Assembly (NCBI GenBank): GCA_009599575.1
Contig: VWND01000033.1
Location: 62,001-126,000 of the forward strand
DNA length: 64,000 nt
Direction of reading: 5' to 3'
From: Blumeriella jaapii
Lineage: Eukaryota > Ascomycota > Leotiomycetes > Helotiales > Drepanopezizaceae
The notes beneath the pieces were generated by a model. The model was given only the letters and a program-made list of their open reading frames with translations, made no database searches and was not told the origin of the DNA. The translations under genes and the position numbers were made by a program. Below are positions 43,501-56,040 of the stretch, piece by piece (position 1 is the first letter of the stretch; the number at the start of each line of letters is the position of its first letter).

Positions 43501-44228
43501 AATACGTCGTACGAGCGAATTCGACCGCTAAAACTTTTTTAAACGCATCTAGCGCCTGCAAACCCTTTTCCGAGCAAATTAAATCGATTACCGCCTTTTG
43601 ACTAAAAAACTTCGATTTTTTACGGCCTTCGAAACAGCTGTTTTTATCGTTGAAATAATTGATTTTTTTTCCGCATTTCGTATCGTTAATTAAATTTTCC
43701 ACGCTAATCGCACAGCTAGCAGCCTGATGGCCTTTCGAAAAAAAGCTATACGAAACGCTACGAAAAAAACGACGATAATAATATTTCGTTTTCGTATATA
43801 TTTAAACGCGATCTGCTATTATATTACGGTCGCTTAATAATATCAGACGTCGATTATTTTCGTTTGGCTTTTGTATAAAAAATGCACGACCAGATTTTCA
43901 CCGCTTATTTCAGCGTTCGCAAAACTACGCAATTGTTTTCGAATTAATACTATTAGCGAAATATAACAGCTTTTATAAAATAATACTATCGCAATTGCTA
44001 CGCTTATCGAAAAAGTTTTATTTTAAAAAATAAGCGCCCCGGCCTTTTTTAATTTTTTCCTGTTTTTGACCATTTTTAAAAGCACGTTACAATAGATTTT
44101 TGCAGCTTTAATAAAAACAAATACGATTACGATAACGTATTTATAATAATAAATCGCTTTTCCAAGCAAGCTATTTCGATTTTCTGCTATAAAAATATCG
44201 ATGCCCGAAGCCTCGCCAAATTGTATAT
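43501..44228 (+). pseudogene. Gypsy B2 integrase, truncated
   Basis: Zinc-binding region around 43880-44000 and catalytic start INRFSKQAISIFCYKNIDA at 44140-44205. Ends where the C2 LTR begins. The minus-strand open stretch 43499-43702 is antisense. Confidence 0.75.
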
Positions 44229-44495
44229 TGTAAAAGTAGGTAGGAAAACCAGACTGATACGGCCATATGTCGGTGGATAAAATAATCTAGGGAATCCCTA
44301 GAAGAAATTGAAGAAAGGAAAAGAAAAATAAATAAAGATATAAATTGGACTGCGTGCTTATAGTATTATTTAAAAGAGTGTTTTGCTTTTATATTTATTG
44401 AAAATAGTTAGTAGCAGAAGGTTTCGAAAGGGTTTATGCCTCGATTATAGCTAAAACTATTAATTTTTATTAATACAAAGTATTATTATTTTATA
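44229..44495 (-). repeat. Gypsy C2 3' LTR
   Basis: 267 bp with TGTAAAAGTAGGTAGG at one end and TTTTATA at the other. It adjoins B2 integrase at ...TTGTATAT. Confidence 0.9.
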
Positions 44496-44601
44496 TTTTG
44501 TTTCAAATAATATACGTAATCGTTTTTAATTACGATTAAAAAAAAATATAATTTTAATAAGTGCAATTTAGTTTATTTTATATAATTTAAAAACTAATTA
44601 A

Positions 44602-47600
44602 TTAAAAACCGAACTTTTTAATTTTATACTTTTTCGGTTTTTTAATTTGTTTTTGGCTTTTTTACTATTGGTTTTTGCGGAGGGATAGCGTTTCGCTTAT
44701 CGTTCGAATTATTTTGTTTATTTTACTTTTTTAAAAAGTGGCTCGATAAAATGTTAATCGAGGTATCGTTTAAATTTACGAACGTTCTGATAGCTTTTTC
44801 GTCGATAATATTATTAAGCGTCGCCGCGACGGGTGTTTTTTACGATTTTTCTTCGTAAATAATAAATTTCAGCTTTTAAACGTGATTTTACGCTTTGTAA
44901 AAAGCGTTAAAAAGTTTTGTATTAAAATCGTGAAAATAATCGATTAATTCGTCGTAATTAAAACCGATTAACGCTTTTGCTTTTTATAAAATTAATAGAT
45001 CGGACTACGGTTGTTTACCGACGAGTGTTTTTAAAAGGATTCCGAGGCTTGTAAAAAAAATTATTTTACGAAATAATTCGGAAATAATCGTTTGCAGTCG
45101 AAACCACCGAAAGTGCTGTGATTGCTTTCGCCGTAATATAAATAGTATTAAATAGTTTATCGAAACGTCGTTTTCGAAATGGTTTTTGTATTTTTGCGCC
45201 GTATAATTGTTCGAATAAATTAGTATCGCGCCGTCGGTTTTTTAGATTTTAAATTTAACGAAAACTTTTTGCTTAGTCGAAAAGCTGATAAAAGTTATTT
45301 TATTTTTTATTTCGTAGCTTTCGGTTTTATAATTCGATAAAATAGCCGAGGTTATTATTTTAAACGCGCTGAAATACGAAAAGCTGGGCTTTTCTGAATG
45401 GTTTTAATTAACTTGGCGTCGTAGTGTAATTGCAAATAAGCTTCGATTATTTCCGAGTTGTATGCGAATATAAGCAGAACGTGGTAATCGAAAATAGCGT
45501 CGGTAGAGTTTTCGATTTTTTTTTTTTTTTAAAAATCGGCGATATCGAATTTTATAATCGTAATGCGATCGGGATTAGCGAAATCTAAAGCGATCGGAAC
45601 GTTAAAATATATTATAAAACGATAGTTTTCAAGGTTTCGAATAATTAAAACAGCGAAGTAAAAGCCGGAATGCATTCTAAAAGCTTATTAAATAAGATTG
45701 TAAAGTATATTGGCGAAAAAAGCTGTAAGCGCTTTTTAGATTTTAATTAATCGGAAATAATATTTGTATATAATTTTTTTTTTTTTTATAAAATATAGTA
45801 ATAATTTGTTTTTTCCGTTGTGAAATTTTACGTAATTAACGAATTCGCAGTTTAGTTTAAATAAATTTTAAAAAATATTTTCGGTCGAAAAGCTAGAAAA
45901 ATCGGCTTTTAGAAATATTTATTATTTTTATTTTTTTACGTTTTAATCGAGCTTTATGATCGCGCTAAAAGCTTTAAGATTTGCTTTGAAGTTTGCGTAG
46001 CCCAAATAAGCTTTAGCACGTGCTTAGGTAATTTTCGTAGTTTTTCGTCGGAATATAAATTAATTATTAAAATCAATTTCGAATACGTTGTAATTCGAAT
46101 TTTTAATAATAATAAATCGATTAGCGAAGCCGATAACGTTTATTTTTTTTATAATTAAATTATAATACGCCGCGTAATAGCGTATATAAAAATGGCAGAA
46201 TTTGCCGTTTTTTTTGGCGTTAACGTTATTTGTAAAAACGAAATTAAAAAATCGGAGTTTTTTAGCGAAGGAAAACTCGAGTAAAAACGGATTACCGTTT
46301 TCAAAAGTTTTTTTTATTTATTTCGGCGTATTATATTTGCAATTTTTCGAAAAAAGCTTGGTTTAGTTTTTATTCGAAGCAAAAAAAAAAAAGCTAACGG
46401 ATTTATTTGGTTTTTATATAAAAATATCGAAATAAAACTTTTGAATCGTTTCGTCGTCGAAAGCGAAAGTTTTAAATAAAATAATTTGATTTTGTGTTTT
46501 TTACGTAATTTTTTCCGCGATAATTTCGATATTTTTTTTTAAGCTTTTTCGATCGAATCGTATAATAATCGAAATTTTAAATGCTTTTATTAAAATTTAA
46601 AATATTAACGATAATAGTATAACGTTTTTAAACGCAATAAGCGTTTTTGGTATTTGCGTATTTAATTTCGAAAAATTAAATTTCGAATCGTTTAAGTTTT
46701 TTTTTTCGGAATGCCGGCGTTTTTTAAATTTAATTTCGTAAAATCGTTGCGTTTTTTATTAATTAGCTTAAAATTTATAATTCGGCGTCGATTTCCGGCT
46801 GTTTTTATTCGCGATGCTTTTTTTGTTAGCGACGCGAATAATTTTTTTTTTCGAATAAAAAAGGTTTCGGAAATATCGGCGCGTTTTTTTACGTTTTTTA
46901 TTTTTATTTTTTTCGAAATCGTTTTTATAAATATAATAAGCTTTTTGTATTCGAATAAGCGGTTATTTGCTATTACGTTTTTGATTTCGTTTTCGGATTC
47001 GTTTTCGATAATTAAAAATAAAAATCGCCGAGCTGTTTTAGCCGCTTTAAAAGTGTTAATTATTATTACGTATGTTTTTTCGAATTAAACGAAAATAATA
47101 TTAGTTTTTTCGTTTTTTTCGTTGTCGTAAATCTGAAGCGTCGAAATGGCGTCGTTTTTTTTTTTCGGTATAAAAATGTCGTATTTAGCGATATTTAGTT
47201 TTTTGCTTTGAAAAAAGATCAGATTTAAAATTTCGCAGCCGATTAAAATTTTTTTTGGCGATTATATAACGTCGTCGACCAGTTTGCAAACAGCTGTAAA
47301 AAGGCTTATAAATTTGCGGGCTTTTAAATTATTAGCTTTTAGAATTTGCGTTTTGAAAATATAAGCGTTTAGTATTTAAATTTTTTTTTTGTAAAGGTAA
47401 TGGTTTCGAAAAAGCGAGCGAAATGCCGAAATAAAATAATACCGATGATTTTGCTAAAAACGTATTTTTGAATATTTTTTTTTCGTTGATTTAGCAAAAA
47501 GCGCAAAATTCGATTTATTATTTTTTTTTTATTATTTCGAGCTTTTTTTGCTTCGGCGAAAGTTTTTAAAACGTTATCGTAATTTAACAGAAATTTATCG

Positions 47601-47830
47601 TAATTAAAATTTTTACGAACGAATTCAGTTTTGATAAAGCTTTCGTAATCGAATAAAAATTTATTAACGTTTTTAGTTATTATATCGAATTGTTTTATAA
47701 ATGTTTTTACGAAAACAGCTTATTGATTTGGGATAGCGGTATTTTACGTTTGCTTAAATTCGAAAAGATTGCGTATAATAGTTTCGTTTTAAAATAAATT
47801 AAAAATAAGTTTGCTAAATTTAGCAACGTT
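44602..47830 (-). pseudogene. ORF3 of gypsy C2, unknown protein
   Basis: Continuous counterpart of ORF3 of C4, uninterrupted. On the minus strand it reads TAVCKLVDDVI, then SPKKILIGCEILNLIFFQSK (about 47210-47290) and other blocks shared with C4, ending in TKKFGF at the stop at 44602-44604. It shares with C4 and C3 the mini-repeat (46806-46841). The plus-strand open stretch 46711-47088 is its shadow and is long only because antisense Leu/Phe codons lack stop neighbours. Confidence 0.7.
46806..46841 (-). repeat. 36-bp palindromic mini-repeat, C2 ORF3
   Basis: Arms TATTCGCG and CGCGAATA, at the position matching 28938-28973 of C4. Confidence 0.65.
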
Positions 47831-47839
47831 TTACTTAGA

Positions 47840-48430
47840 AAACGATATAATATCGATAGGTTTGTTAATTAAAAAAGTATATTGTATTTATTAAAAAATA
47901 ATTAAGAAAAAGTACGGGAATTATAAAATATTTATATTTAAAAGTTACGGAAATTTGCATGCTGTTTTTTTAATAAATTATAATTATTCAGGCAGGCATT
48001 CGTTCAAAACAGCGAAAAAAGTAAATAATACAAAGAATAGCAAATAATAAAATGCATAAAAAATAGTTTTCGTAAAATATGCGAATAATATAAATATATT
48101 AAATATACGGCTTAAATATATATAAAGCTTTTGTTTTAGTAAACAAAAATATAATTAAATAAAAAAAAGTATAATAAATGTTTTAAATAATATAAAAAAA
48201 GTTTTAAAAATAAATAATATATATAAAACAAAATAATTAAATTATATATAAGCAAAGCAAAACAAAAATAATAAAATAATATATAATAAAAAGAAAAATA
48301 ATAAATAATAAAAATAATAGAACAGTTAGTAAACAATTTTGTATACACTTTTTTTTTTTCGGTTATAAATAAAATCACGATTTGAATTGTGTTTTTAATA
48401 GCGGAGTTATTAGATTGTTTTCAAACTTTT
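47840..48430 (-). other. AT-rich spacer of C2
   Basis: Same spacer as at 27336-27950, with A-rich runs on this strand. The minus-strand open stretch 48136-48378 is a hydrophobic frame made by simple T-rich sequence and is not accepted as a gene. Confidence 0.6.
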
Positions 48431-48439
48431 TCAGAAGGT

Positions 48440-51400
48440 TTTTTTTTTTTAGAAATATAATCGTTCTGGTCGGAATCGTCGTCGGATTCGCTGGAATCGG
48501 AGTCGTTATTTAAATTAAAATCTAAAAGATAAATTTGCTAGTTTTTTTGTAAAATCGTTTTAATCGGTTGGCGGCGAACGTTTTTTTCAGTTTTGTTTTA
48601 TCGAGTTTCGTAAGCTTGTAATAGCTTTTATTTAATTTCGCTTCGCATATTTCGTAAAATCCGAGCCATTTATAATTAAGTTTAATATCGGCCGATTTAT
48701 TAATAGCGCGCTAAACGTTGTAAATTAAAATCAGATTTTTTTTTTTAATTAACGTTTTTTTTAAAATTTTAGTTTTATTCCAAACTTTTTTAGCTGTTTT
48801 TTTATATTTTTTTTTTTTTAAAATTATTTTTTTTATATTTATATCGCGGTAATTTAATTGTTTAAATTTTATTGCTAATAGATTTGCTTTCGTTTTTATT
48901 TTAATTACGTTATAAAGCTTTTATATAAGCCATTTTGTTTCTAAAAATAATCGAGCGTTTTTGCCGTATTAAATAAAAAATAAAATTATTTTAATAAAAA
49001 CGTATATATATATACGTATAATAAAAAGCATTTCCGAAAATTTCCGCGATTAACGCTTATAGCTTTTTCGAATAGCTTTTAAAAGGTCGTTAAAAATATT
49101 TTTATAGCTTCGTTTTACGGATCCGTTGCTTTTCGAATTATAAGCTAAGATTTAAATGCGCTAGATTTTGTATTTTTGTAAAAGTTTCGATAACGCTTTT
49201 GTTTTCGGATTTATTATCGACGTTTAATTTATTAAATAAACCGTATCGATATACAACGTTTTTTTAAAAAAAAGTCGTTATAATTTCGAAAATAGCGTTT
49301 CGGAAAAATCGCTTTTTAAATTATTTAAACAGGTCGTCGATAGCGAATATAAAGCACGTATGCTCGCGATCGATGGTCGGTACGCGTGTAACGTCGAGAT
49401 TGATTTTTTTTTAAATTTTAAAAAATTACGTCGGATATAATAAGTTTTTTTTTCGGCTAGGCTTTTGTTTTTAGCAAAAAATGTAGCTTTTGACGAAAGC
49501 TTTGCAATTTTCGAAATATTTTTTTTATTAAAAGTCGTTTTTGATTCGGTGATAAATGGCTTCAGCTTTTTTATAAAATACTTTTTCGTAAGTTTTTTTT
49601 ATAATTTAAAATTTATCGGTTTTATTATTTATTATTAAGCGTTTTTGATATATATTATTTTTTATTTTGTATAGCTTTTTATCGGCTAAAATATAATCGA
49701 AAGCTTGGTTTTTAAATAATTTAAATTAATAGTTTAGCACGCTAAATAATTTGAATAAAATAATTAAATAATATGCGATTAAATAAAAGTTTTCGATTTC
49801 GTAATTATCGATTAAAAGTTTATTTTTGTTATTAGTCGGTTTATTTCGATCGTTTTCGGTTAAATTTATTCGCGGTGCTAGCCGAAATAATAACGCGAAT
49901 GCTTTTTCGGCCCGAAAATTAATATTTTTTATTCGCGGTGCCAGCCGAGATAGCAACGCGAATGGTTTTGGCTTTGTGAAATTTAAAGCGCAAATAGCGA
50001 AGCAGCCGATTTCGTTAGCAATTTATTCGTTAATATTTTATTCGTTTTATTTAACGAAATTAAACGGATAAAAACGTTTTCGTTTGGAAAAGCCGTTTGC
50101 CGCTGTATTAATTATTTTTTTAATATATTTAATTTCGAAATTTATAAATCGCATCTAAGCTATTTAATTAGTAACGAGCGTTTTTAATAAATTATTAGCT
50201 TTTTTATTTAATTGGTCGATAAAGATTTTTGCGTTTATTTTTAAAATAAAATATACGCCGTACAGTTCGTTTTTTATTTTTTTTATTATTTTAAAAGCGC
50301 TTCGATATTTTCGTTTAGTGGCATCGTAGCGTATTTCCGCGAGGAATTATAAGCCGCTTTCGAATCGTAAAAAATGTCGTTTTTTGTTTTTATCGATTTG
50401 TTGCAATACAGCTTTTTAATCGAAAATATTAGCGTCGATAATTAAAATGATTTTTTTTGCGTTTGGGCTGTAATCGATTCGTATAAATAATAAGGCCGAT
50501 AAAAGGTCGTTTTTAAAGATTTTTATAGCTTTGCTCTGTTTTTTTTCTAAACGAAATCGATTTTTTTTTTTATTGTAGCGTAAATAAATACAGTTTTCTA
50601 AGAAAAGTTTTTGATTTAATTGCGGTAGTAAATTACGACGCTAATAAAAGTTTTGGCTTCGGTGATATTTTCATATTTTTTTTATTTGTAGATTTTTTTA
50701 ATTTTTTTTCGTTGAAAATAGCGGTCAGCGCTGTTAGTTATATAATTAACGATATTTATTTCGGATATATAAAATTTTAATCGAGGGCTAATAATAGCTT
50801 TGGCTTTTTCGAAGCAGATTATAATTTTGTCGATATTTTGAATATGTTTTATTATATAACGTCGAATTTTAAAAAAGATTTTTATTATTATAATATAATT
50901 TAAGATTTTTTATTTCGACGTCGTTAACGTAAAGCAAAGCAATATCGGAAATGCAAATTATAAGAATTTTATTTACGATTTTTACGAATTGGACGACCGA
51001 ATTAATAGCTTTTATCGGTATTTTCGTTATACGTAATAAACCGATTGGAATTTGAATTGCCGTTATATTTCGAAATCGTAGATTAAATATTAAATGGTCG
51101 TAGCTTGAAAACAGATCGAAAAAAAAAGCGATTGTTAATTTTACGAATTCGTTTAAAAATTAATCGATGTTAAATAGCACGTTAGCGTTTCGTATTGTTA
51201 TTTTGTTTATTTCGACGATTGCGATAATAAATTTGTAAATGCTTTTTTTTTTTTTCGCAACGATAAATTATTTGTTTTTATATAAGTCGTGGCAGAATTC
51301 GAAGATTTTTTGCTTAATTTATTTTTTTAACATTTCGATTATTTTATTTTAAAAAGCTTTAAAAATTGAAAAGGTTTTTTTTTACCAAATTTCGTAAAAT

Positions 51401-51584
51401 ACGGTTTTGATATCGATATAAAACGTAACGTTAAAATTAAATTAATTTATTTCGGTGAAATCGAAAGTTATAATTTTTTTTCGGTTGCGTAGAATTTCGT
51501 ATAAGATTTTTTTTTTTTTAATAAAAATTGGGTTTCGATTGCTAAATTATTAAATCGTTTTTTTATAAATCGGCTGCTAAATAA
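48440..51584 (-). pseudogene. Gypsy C2 pol: RT (partial), RNase H, integrase
   Basis: Minus-strand pol in the order RT, RNase H, linker with two mini-repeats (49867-49902 and 49930-49965), integrase and the C-terminal acidic tail. The open frame 49726-49956 reads LFRLAPRINLTENDRNKP, then LLIDNYEIENFYLIAYYL. The plus-strand open stretch 49826-50071 is a shadow. Confidence 0.85.
49867..49965 (-). repeat. Pair of palindromic mini-repeats, C2 linker
   Basis: Two 36-bp units (49867-49902, 49930-49965) with cores GGTGCTAGCCGAAATAATAA and GGTGCCAGCCGAGATAGCAA; the second is the least mutated unit seen. Confidence 0.8.
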
Positions 51585-51851
51585 TATAAAAATAGGTAGG
51601 AAAACCAGACTGATACGGCCACATGTCGGTGGGTAAAATAGTCTAGGGAATCCCTAGAAAAGACTGAAAAAAGAAAAAGAAAAATAAATAAAGGTATAAA
51701 TTGGATTGCGTACCTATGATATTATCTAAGGGGATGCTTTGCTTTTATATCTGTTAAAGATAATCAATGGCAAAAGGTCTCGAAAGGGTTTATGCCTCGA
51801 CTATAGCTAAAACTACTAATTTTTATTAATACAAAATATTACCGTTTTATA
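51585..51851 (-). repeat. Gypsy C3 3' LTR
   Basis: 267 bp, begins TATAAAAATAGGTAGG (RIP form of TGTAAAAG...) and ends TTTTATA. On the internal side it is preceded (minus strand) by GGGACAGGA (51852-51860), the least mutated version of the probable polypurine tract. Confidence 0.9.
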
Positions 51852-51956
51852 TCCTGTCCCAAATAATATACGTAGTCGTTTTTAACTACGACTAAAAAAA
51901 ACATAATTTTAATAAATGCAATTTAGTTTATTTTATATAATTTAAAAACCAATTAA

Positions 51957-52126
51957 TTAAAAACCGAATTCTTTAGTTTTATACTTTTTCGGTCTTTTAA
52001 CCCGTTTTTAGCCTTTTTGCTATTGGCTTTTACGAAAAAATAACGTTTCGCTTATCGTTCGAATTATTTTGTTTATTTTGTTTTTCTGAAAAATGGCTCG
52101 ATAAAATGTTAATCGAAATATCGTTT
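51957..52126 (-). pseudogene. ORF3 of gypsy C3, C-terminal end
   Basis: The last part of ORF3 up to the D1 insertion; the stop is at 51957-51959. It continues on the other side of D1 at 58283. Confidence 0.65.
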
Positions 52127-52325
52127 TGTGGGTATATAGTGGTGGCTGATCATGCGCATAATCACATGATCAGACCACGTGACGACGGTAGGCTGCAAGC
52201 GTGCAGCCCTACCTATATATACCCGTGCGATAGCTAATTTACTCTTTAGATCTTTTTCGCAATACAACCCCAGTTATTGCAATATCTCAACTGTGTATAC
52301 ATAACCCTTTTATATGATACCAACA
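52127..52325 (+). repeat. Copia D1 5' LTR
   Basis: 199 bp, containing the palindromic GCTGCAAGCGTGCAGC. The 5' and 3' LTRs differ at several C/T and G/A sites (for example TATGATACC against TGTGATACC). Confidence 0.95.
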
Positions 52326-52680
52326 CTGATTAGTGATTGACTTCACTGTTAATCATAAAGCAGCTAGGTTTACTAAAAAGAGGTAGCAAAACGGTGCAAA
52401 AAGCGACCCCTGCTTGCATTTGAAGCTACGCTAAAATCGACGATTTTTTCGGAATAGCTGAGATCAGGTACTAAAAGGTGATCCTTTGATTGTACGCGTT
52501 TTACACGCTCGCGCCTAGCTTGCGCAACCAAAAACCAAAACCGAAATCAACAAAGACCCATTTATTTGCGCCAAGCCCGAGCTTGCAGCTTGCGCATCAA
52601 AAACAGCAATAATCTAATTTAATTCAATTTAATCTAATTCGACCTTGCAACCCCTTTGATTATAAGCAAAAGCAGCCAAA

Positions 52681-54310
52681 ATGTCGAAAATGTTTTTTTA
52701 TCTTATTCGAAACCTTCCATTCGACCTAAATTTCGAGATCGATACCGACTTTTGGCTAAAGCAATTTAAATCAAAATCAGCTATCTTTCAAACCGCTTCT
52801 GCCGTAAATGGATAGATCTACCTTTTTTTAGAACGATATAAGGCAGAATATAAATACGTTTAAGAAAAGGGCTTATAGAAGCTTTTTCAAAAAGATTTTA
52901 TTAATTGGAACGCCGATCTATTCAGTATTGCATACGCCCTTTTAAAACGCAACCTTTACAATCACTTGTTCACCTATAGAATTAATATAGCCCCATCTAT
53001 TAAAGACCGAAATGGTAGCTATGCAGATCGTCTGGCAGCTGTACTTCAGGAGAATGAATCTATCCCTTTTACTTCTGCAAACAAAAAACGACAACAAATG
53101 AAAATCGAAAGATTTAGCTACGAGGTGGTCTCCAAAGGTAAAAAAAAGAACCCACTTTTGCCCCTTCTATTTAAATCTGTTGCTGGAAGCGAAAATTATT
53201 ATAGTAATAGAGATGCTTATATCGAGAATAATAAGGGTGGATTTTAAAAAGCAAAAGACAGCCTAGCCAACGTTTATGCGTTACGAACAACCAAGATACT
53301 TACCAAAGGTAGCGATAATAGCGTACGTGATACACCCTTTATACGAGGCAAAACTTTATATAACTTCAAAAACAAAACGAAGATTCCCAAGGTTAAAGGC
53401 AACGACCTTCCCGATGATTTTTCAGGCGACGAAAGAGCAGAAGTCAGATTTTACAAAAGAGACGACTCTGCACAGCTAGTTCTGAACCTCAGCAAAATAT
53501 ATTATAAGAATGAGATAAAGTACGGAGGAGGAGTATAGGATATATTCCACGTAAAGCTGAAAAAGTTTTACAGTTTGTGCGATTTATGCAATTTCTCCGA
53601 AAGCCTATACGCAAAAGCTTTCCCGCATATGCTCAAAGAAGCAGCTGACGCCTACTACTGCAATATTATGGTTCGTAAGAACTACCAGTTTGGCGTAATA
53701 ATTAATCTTATAAAAGTTCATTTCGAAACGACTGAAAACCGCAAGCTTTATCTGACAGCATAGCGTACGATTATATACAAAGGAATACAGGCTGAAAACC
53801 TTGGCAAATCGCGCTTGGAATGCTTAGAGATTATGTTCGAAAAACTAGCGCTATGTTAATAAGCTCTTATTGAGAAGTACGAAAGCGATAATCATTTGCG
53901 AAACCAAATTATCAGCGTTTGCAATAGCGTATAAGAGTGCAGATACGCCCTAATAGACTCTGCAAATACGTATAAAAGCGTCGTATCCCAGCTACGCAAT
54001 GCAATTGAGACTATTGAACGAGAAGTTCAATTGCGAAAATTAATCTTTATTATCCCCCAGTTTTTTCAAACTTTTGCCATCTTAAATCAAAATGAAAGCT
54101 ATTATACAAACCGAACTTACAGAGGCAAAGGTCGCGAAAAACGTTTCGGTAGAAGCTATTAAAGCAGAGGCTTATTCAAAGAAGAAGGAGAAGGATTTCG
54201 AGGCCGAGGAGGCTATTCAGGCAATTCTAGCAGTTTTTTCTAATTTAAAAAGTGTTAGGTATACAAAAGGTAGACTGCTGGTTAATAAAAACATTTCTTA
54301 AAAAAACGTA
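52681..54310 (+). pseudogene. Copia D1 gag
   Basis: Starts MSKMFFYLIRNLPFDLNFEI at 52681 and stays in one frame to about 54310 with occasional stops. Readable parts: NGSYADRLAAVLQENESIPF, VVSKGKKKNPLLPLLFKSVA, FPHMLKEAADAYYCNIMVRK, SQLRNAIETIEREVQLRKL. Near the end it has an Arg/Gly-rich segment (GKGREKRFGRS, EGFRGRGGYSG) and a damaged C-x2-C type zinc motif (KKCQVYKR) followed by KKRKKAYDEYSA, as in fungal copia gag. Gag and pol share this frame at first. The open pieces 52966-53247, 53276-53479 and 53575-53763 belong here, though 53276-53479 is a neighbouring frame. Confidence 0.85.
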
Positions 54311-55060
54311 AAAAAGCATACGACGAATACAGCGCCAATAAAGCTTATTTTACTAAAGCTTCTTCGATTATGTAATAATACACAAGCTTCCTTGCGCAAT
54401 ACGAAGGCGTTGAAGGCTTGGAAAACGCCCCTGCCCCTTTCGCCCCTTTCTCTCCTCCTGATTAATATAACACATGGAGCGCCGAAAACGGCTATTACGA
54501 TGGGAATAAGTATCAAAACAATTTCTTTACTTAAACTTTTTATACAGAAGCTGGCAAAGTAATAGAAATCGAAGTTTTAACTATTCTACAAAAGCGATCT
54601 GCCTACCACGCTTTTACAAAGCTTAACCTTATGAACTTTTCTATTCAGAAAAACGATAAACTCCTATTGGAAACGTATATTTCAGGCTCGAGATACTTTT
54701 CATATAAATTCTAAGGATTTCTTTTAGATTCAGGTGCAGCTGGCAAGTCTTCAGATGATATATTTCAGTTTAAAGTTTTTAAAAGATTGCTACCTCAGCT
54801 TGCTTTTGACTTTTCTTCGAAGAAAAATACGATTAGCTTTGGGGTAATTTTTGCAAATATCCAAAGAACAGTTTTTTGTTGCAACACCCATTGGCAAAAT
54901 CAAGTTTTATATCGTTAATATTAATACCCTTTTTTTAATTTATTTAAAAGATATGAATACTCTTTATGTTTATTTCGATAATTTGTATAATATGCTTATA
55001 CAGAAGAACGGCCCTGGCGTACCAGTAGTTCGGAAATGGAGACATCTATTCATACTGTTT
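54311..55060 (+). pseudogene. Copia D1 aspartic protease
   Basis: FLLDSGAAGKSSDDIFQFKV at 54718-54777 is the retropepsin active site DSGA, intact. A frameshift follows; the C-terminal half continues in another frame at 54851-55069 (GKIKFYIVNINTLFLIYLKD, then NGPGVPVVRKWRHLFILFN), which matches the conserved end of this protease in fungal copia elements. The upstream minus-strand frame 54298-54516 is a shadow. Confidence 0.85.
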
Positions 55061-56040
55061 AATACCTAAGAAACTCTATTTTGCTATCTTATAGAACTGG
55101 AACTACGCCAGATCCACAGACGTTGGGAACACTTTTTTGTACAGCGCTTTGCGGCTACTCTGAAACGAATAGAGCAGAAGTTCGAAACTGCTATTCTAGA
55201 AAAAATTGCCAAATACTGTTCTTAGTGCCAATTATACGAGCAAGCTTCTCGCCGATTCAAGATTTCACTGAAAAACGACTATGAATTTAATTATTTAATA
55301 ATTATGGATATTATATATATTAACGGCGACCCGGTCCTTCATATCGTAGATTCAGCTACCATTTACAGCTCTGATGGTTTTTTAAAAAATATAATTGTAA
55401 AACACGTATGAGATACACTTCGGCTATATTGGATCGATTCCTACTTGAATTCACCCGACGTAATTGTTGTCGATTCAGAAACCAATCTAATCTCCCAAAA
55501 GTTTCGTTAATAAGCACGCTTTATAAGATATGATATCAAAATCGTTCTAGTCGAAGCTCATAACAGTATTGGCAAGGTGGAACGTTATTACGGCCCTCTT
55601 AGACGAATTTACAATATTCTGAAGAAGCAATTGAAGGATAAAGGCCTCGATAAGCATATGATTCTGAAAATAGCTTTCAAGGTTATGAACGATATTGCAA
55701 ATCCAGGCGGTATTGTATCCATTTTACTGGTATACGGCGCATACCTACCTCCGTTTATCAGAAACAGACGCTTTTTCTGCTTTTATAACGAAAAGACGCG
55801 ATGCATTACGCCTTGCAACCCAAGAAATTCGGCGAATCCAGGCTAAACGCAAAGTTTCGGAAGCCCTACGTACTAAAAACGGCCCGAATACTTTGGAAAC
55901 ACTCAATTTCTCTCTGCAATCAGACGTACGCGTATACAAAGAGAAGGGAGGTTGGTCAGGCTTTTACAAGCTCATTTTAAGAAATAGTAATACCTGTAAA
56001 ATTTAAGTTAACGATAAAACCTCAAATTTCCGAATTACGT
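55061..56040 (+). pseudogene. Copia D1 integrase
   Basis: Zinc-binding block: ELRQIHRRWEHFFVQRFAAT near 55095-55155, with CQLYEQ near 55228. Catalytic core: LIIMDIIYINGDPVLHIVDS (first Asp, about 55295-55355), VIVVDSETNLI (second Asp, about 55460-55495) and GKVERYYGPLRRIYNILKKQ (Glu, from 55571). All three acidic residues are present. The C-terminal part reads QAKRKVSEALRTKNGPNTLE and GGWSGFYKLIL at 55840-55985 in a shifted frame. A single early frameshift near 55750 separates the parts. Confidence 0.88.

Larger units (their letters stand above)
39126..44228 (+). mobile_element. Gypsy B2, chromovirus, interrupted in integrase by C2
   Basis: Second copy of family B, plus strand, inserted in E. 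It is collinear with B1 from the 5' LTR to the integrase core, where the C2 LTR cuts it at 44229. The remainder (integrase C-terminus, chromodomain, 3' LTR) must lie beyond the C2/C3 stack, outside the window, so its TSD cannot be checked. More mutated than B1. Confidence 0.9.
44229..51584 (-). mobile_element. Gypsy C2, from RT to 3' LTR, inserted in B2
   Basis: Minus-strand copy of family C. It includes the 3' LTR, ORF3 (no LINE-like insertion, so it shows the empty site), the AT-rich spacer, integrase, RNase H and part of RT. At 51585 it is interrupted by the 3' LTR of C3, at the point equivalent to about 24190 of C4. Its 5' half therefore lies beyond C3, outside the window. Confidence 0.9.

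Noticed and set aside
46711..47088. 125-codon plus-strand open frame
   Set aside because: It is antisense to ORF3 of C2 (C4 and C3 have the same on their opposite strands). Its Phe/Leu/Ile-rich content is the complement of Lys/Asn/Glu codons.
48136..48378. 80-codon minus-strand hydrophobic frame resembling a membrane protein
   Set aside because: It is made by T-rich simple sequence in the spacer of C2; the same spacer in C4 does not keep the frame.
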